Source: Nostoc linckia NIES-25 (GTDB taxonomy: Bacteria > Cyanobacteriota > Cyanobacteriia > Cyanobacteriales > Nostocaceae). From it: a stretch of DNA of 64,000 nucleotides. Where the stretch lies: positions 4,643,534 through 4,707,533 of the forward strand of contig NZ_AP018222.1 of the NCBI RefSeq assembly GCF_002368035.1. The letters run 5' to 3'. Positions 61,747-64,000 of this stretch are shown one piece after another; positions within the stretch are counted from its first letter, which is position 1, and each line of letters opens with the position of its first letter. A program made the position numbers and the translations under genes. The notes under the pieces were generated by a model. The model saw nothing but the letters and a program-made list of their open reading frames with translations, had not been told where the DNA came from and ran no database searches.

Positions 61747-63366
61747 ATGAATTTGATTTACTTTCTTTTACGTTCTGCTTGGGGTATGGTAGCGATCGCG
61801 ATCGTTACTGGATTCTTGAGTGGCGGTAGTAGTGCTGGCTTGATTGCTTTGATTAGCCGTGCTGCTAGTAGCGGTAGTCCTGAGCGTTTTACATCTATAG
61901 CTTGGGGTTTTGCGGGGCTGGCTATAGTTGCATTGATTACCAGTATCATTTCCCAAGTGATGCTGATTCGGCTTTCTCAAAATGCAGTTTTAAAGTTGCG
62001 AATGCATTTGAGTCGGCGAATTCTTGGTTCTGAGTTGAGTCATTTAGAAGATTTGGGGAATGCGCGATTATTGGCAACTTTAACTGAGGATATTCAAGCA
62101 GTTGCTAATGCTGTTTATCAGATGCCTTTTTTGTTTATTAATTTAGCGATCGTTGTGGGTTGCATTGGATATATCACCTGGCTTTCTTGGTTGGTATTGG
62201 TGATGGTTTGTGGTATTTCCATAGTAGCGATCGCTAGTTGCCAGTGGCTATTAACTGAAGGCAGGAAATTTTTAGCTCTGGCTCGTGATGATGAAGACCG
62301 ACTGTTTAAGCATTTTCGCACTATTACCGAAGGAGTGAAAGAACTCAAGCTTAATTATCAGCGGCGTCAAGTTTTTTTAGAACAAAAACTGCAAGCAACT
62401 GCTAATGAATTTCGCCATCATAATGTTAAGGGTTTAACTCTTTTTGCTACAACTTCTAGCTGGGGTCAACTCGTTTTCTTTTTTGCGATCGGTTTTGTTT
62501 TGTTTGTGCTGCCTAATTTACTAACTCTTGATGCCACAACTCTCTCTGGGTACATTTTGACTTTCACTTATTTGGTGTTACCAATGGATAACATCATCAG
62601 CAAACTTCCTCTATTAAGCAAAGCCGACATTGCTTTACAAAAGATAGATTCATTGGGCTTATTTTTAGCTACTCGTTCTGAAGTATCAACTATTCCACCT
62701 GCTATTAAAACTTCGTGGCAGAGCTTAAAATTCAGCAATATCGCACACACTTACTACACAAATCAAGAAGACAATAGCTTTATCTTCGGGCCGATTGACT
62801 TAATCTTATATCCTCAGGAATTAGTCTTCATTGTCGGCGGTAATGGTAGCGGTAAATCTACTTTAGCGAAACTAATTACTGGACTTTATATCCCAGCTAG
62901 CGGTGAAATTTGGTTTGATGACGAGTTAATTAATGAAGAAAACCGCGAATGGTATCGGCAGCATTTTTCTGTGGTGTTTTCCGACTTTTATTTATTTGAT
63001 GAACTTTTAGGATTAAAAAATTCCAATTTAGATACTCAAGCTACAAAATATATTAAACAACTGCAATTAGACCATAAAGTAAAAGTTGAAAACGGACAAC
63101 TTTCTACCACTGCTCTTTCGCAAGGACAACGCAAACGCCTAGCTTTACTCACAGCATACTTGGAAGATAGACCAATTTATCTATTCGATGAGTGGGCAGC
63201 GGATCAAGATCCAATATTCAAAGGAATATTTTATACTCAAATTTTACCAGAACTGCGATCGCGTGGGAAAACAGTCTTGGTAATTAGCCATGACGATCGC
63301 TATTTTCATTTAGCAGACCGAATTATCAAACTTGATTATGGACAAATAGAATATGACAAAACTTAA
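61747..63366 (+). CDS. Cyclic-peptide-type ABC exporter (fused membrane and ATPase domains)
   Basis: The 539-residue half-transporter has a six-helix membrane domain (about 1-295; FLSGGSSAGLIALISRAA, then LSRRILGSELSHLEDLGNARLL, which is typical of the group) and an ATPase domain with Walker A VGGNGSGKSTLAKL, signature LSQGQRKRLALL, Walker B IYLFDEWAADQDP and the switch His in VISHDDRYF. The signature is LSQGQ rather than LSGGQ, as in the SyrD/PvdE-like cyclic-peptide exporters, to which I assign it. It should dimerise and export a peptide-type product. A methyltransferase gene begins 372 bases downstream in the same direction, and the two could belong to one biosynthetic locus continuing outside the window. 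Confidence 0.9.
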   Translation: MNLIYFLLRSAWGMVAIAIVTGFLSGGSSAGLIALISRAASSGSPERFTSIAWGFAGLAIVALITSIISQVMLIRLSQNAVLKLRMHLSRRILGSELSHLEDLGNARLLATLTEDIQAVANAVYQMPFLFINLAIVVGCIGYITWLSWLVLVMVCGISIVAIASCQWLLTEGRKFLALARDDEDRLFKHFRTITEGVKELKLNYQRRQVFLEQKLQATANEFRHHNVKGLTLFATTSSWGQLVFFFAIGFVLFVLPNLLTLDATTLSGYILTFTYLVLPMDNIISKLPLLSKADIALQKIDSLGLFLATRSEVSTIPPAIKTSWQSLKFSNIAHTYYTNQEDNSFIFGPIDLILYPQELVFIVGGNGSGKSTLAKLITGLYIPASGEIWFDDELINEENREWYRQHFSVVFSDFYLFDELLGLKNSNLDTQATKYIKQLQLDHKVKVENGQLSTTALSQGQRKRLALLTAYLEDRPIYLFDEWAADQDPIFKGIFYTQILPELRSRGKTVLVISHDDRYFHLADRIIKLDYGQIEYDKT

Positions 63367-63738
63367 CACCCGACTGATTTAGTGAATTGGTAGTCAAAAA
63401 TAGTTTTGGCATCAAGTGAAACAGCACTCTTAAAGTACTTTTGGCAACCTGTATAAGGATGAATTTATAATCTACCTTCAAAGAGATTTTTTAAATTAAC
63501 AACAGCAAATATTCTGGTAATGGAAAACTAGTTACTCGTTGTTTTTCCGAAAAAAGCTATTAAACTAAATACTTGTTTAATTAAAGGTTTTGATAGCTTA
63601 TACCGTTTCTTTGTGAACCTGCATATATTTACCCTCCGGCTACGCCGTCGGACTACAGGGGGGTCTTGATTATGTGCATCTTTATACAGAATTGGTATTA
63701 GGAAAATCAAAGTAACCTTGTAATCAAAGGTTTTGATA
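63367..63738. other. Intergenic region with a degenerate IS630-type MITE
   Basis: A segment at about 63598-63702 starts TTATACCGTTTCTTTGTGAA, with CTGCATAT after it, and ends TATACAGAATTGGTATTA. Its ends resemble the inverted repeats of the IS630 element at 30706 (TACCAATT...GCTGCATA). Between them is a CTCCGGCTACGCCGTCGGA hairpin. The rest shows no gene. Confidence 0.45.
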
Positions 63739-64000
63739 ATGACTAATTTGATTCCCGAACGCAAAACATCTGAAGAAGAACGTTTTGAAGATGACTATTA
63801 TTCTTACTTTCAAGCACCGGAAAATTTCACGCGTTATACACCTACATCTAGTTTTTTAGATAAAACTTTTCAAGACAAGCCCTTCTCTTTATTGGATTTA
63901 GGTTGCGGTAATGGCGCATTAAGCAAATATTTACCTGTGCGATGCCACTATCTAGGAGTCGATCATAGTGAATTAGCTATTGAACAATGTTTAAAGGTTT
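63739..64000 (+). CDS. Class I SAM-dependent methyltransferase, 5' part
   Basis: The gene starts at the ATG at 63739 and runs off the window end, giving 87 residues. After a variable head (MTNLIPERKTSEEERFED, then DYYSYFQAPENFTRYTP) comes SAM motif I, FSLLDLGCGNGALSKYL, and the acidic end of the second strand, YLGVDHSELAIEQ. The substrate cannot be told. It follows a cyclic-peptide-type exporter in the same direction, which makes a role in tailoring a small secreted product plausible but unproven. Confidence 0.85.
   Translation, partial: MTNLIPERKTSEEERFEDDYYSYFQAPENFTRYTPTSSFLDKTFQDKPFSLLDLGCGNGALSKYLPVRCHYLGVDHSELAIEQCLKV

Overview
This window looks like chromosomal DNA of a filamentous, probably heterocyst-forming cyanobacterium (Nostoc/Calothrix type). 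The evidence is the many GCGATCGC-type (HIP1) octamers, heptamer-like short tandem repeats between genes, pentapeptide-repeat proteins, a 5.4-kb Ser/Thr-kinase/AAA/histidine-kinase gene, and orange-carotenoid-protein domain homologues. It is gene-sparse and rich in small repeats. I see no rRNA, tRNA or CRISPR array.

Layout. 1-5.0 kb: the end of a TPR gene, a GH13 glucan enzyme, small cyanobacterial proteins, acylphosphatase and an AraC remnant. 5.7-11.1 kb: a membrane cytochrome b, a ParA ATPase, and a large permease-PAS-GGDEF-EAL fusion. 11.1-16.5 kb: a histidine-decarboxylase-like enzyme with an altered active-site loop, a decayed histidine kinase, a repetitive exported protein and a complete IS630-type element. 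16.8-22.7 kb: two Uma2 genes around a methyltransferase/HIT protein, then serA and prmA. 23.4-27.9 kb: a MacB-type ABC ATPase, a helical carotenoid protein (OCP N-domain), a QueG-HAD fusion and an OCP C-domain homologue. 28-32 kb: a partner-switching pair (receiver-GAF-SpoIIE phosphatase plus RsbW-like kinase), next to a LuxR-type response regulator cut in two by a second IS630 element. 32.7-43.7 kb: mainly housekeeping and cell-envelope genes (TagA-like transferase, FtsE, M48 protease, phosphoesterase, M20 amidohydrolase). 44.5-54.6 kb: a signalling block with the giant multi-kinase and a four-gene overlapping operon (XRE regulator, membrane histidine kinase, receiver, hybrid kinase) preceded by a perfect palindrome. 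55.5-59.5 kb: two related pentapeptide-repeat proteins and a repeat/PPC-domain protein. 59.8-64 kb: a B12 radical-SAM protein, a cyclic-peptide-type ABC exporter and the start of a methyltransferase, possibly the edge of a natural-product locus.

The intergenic DNA holds several families of 90-230 bp inverted-repeat elements (MITE-like). Some are nested in one another, some have target-site duplications, and one shares its ends with the resident IS630 element. The most notable points are the interrupted regulator, the APC-GGDEF-EAL fusion, catalytic-residue changes in the decarboxylase, HIT and alpha/beta-hydrolase proteins, the QueG-HAD fusion, the split OCP-type gene pair, and the nested MITEs. 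All family assignments come from reading the translated sequence; no database search was run.
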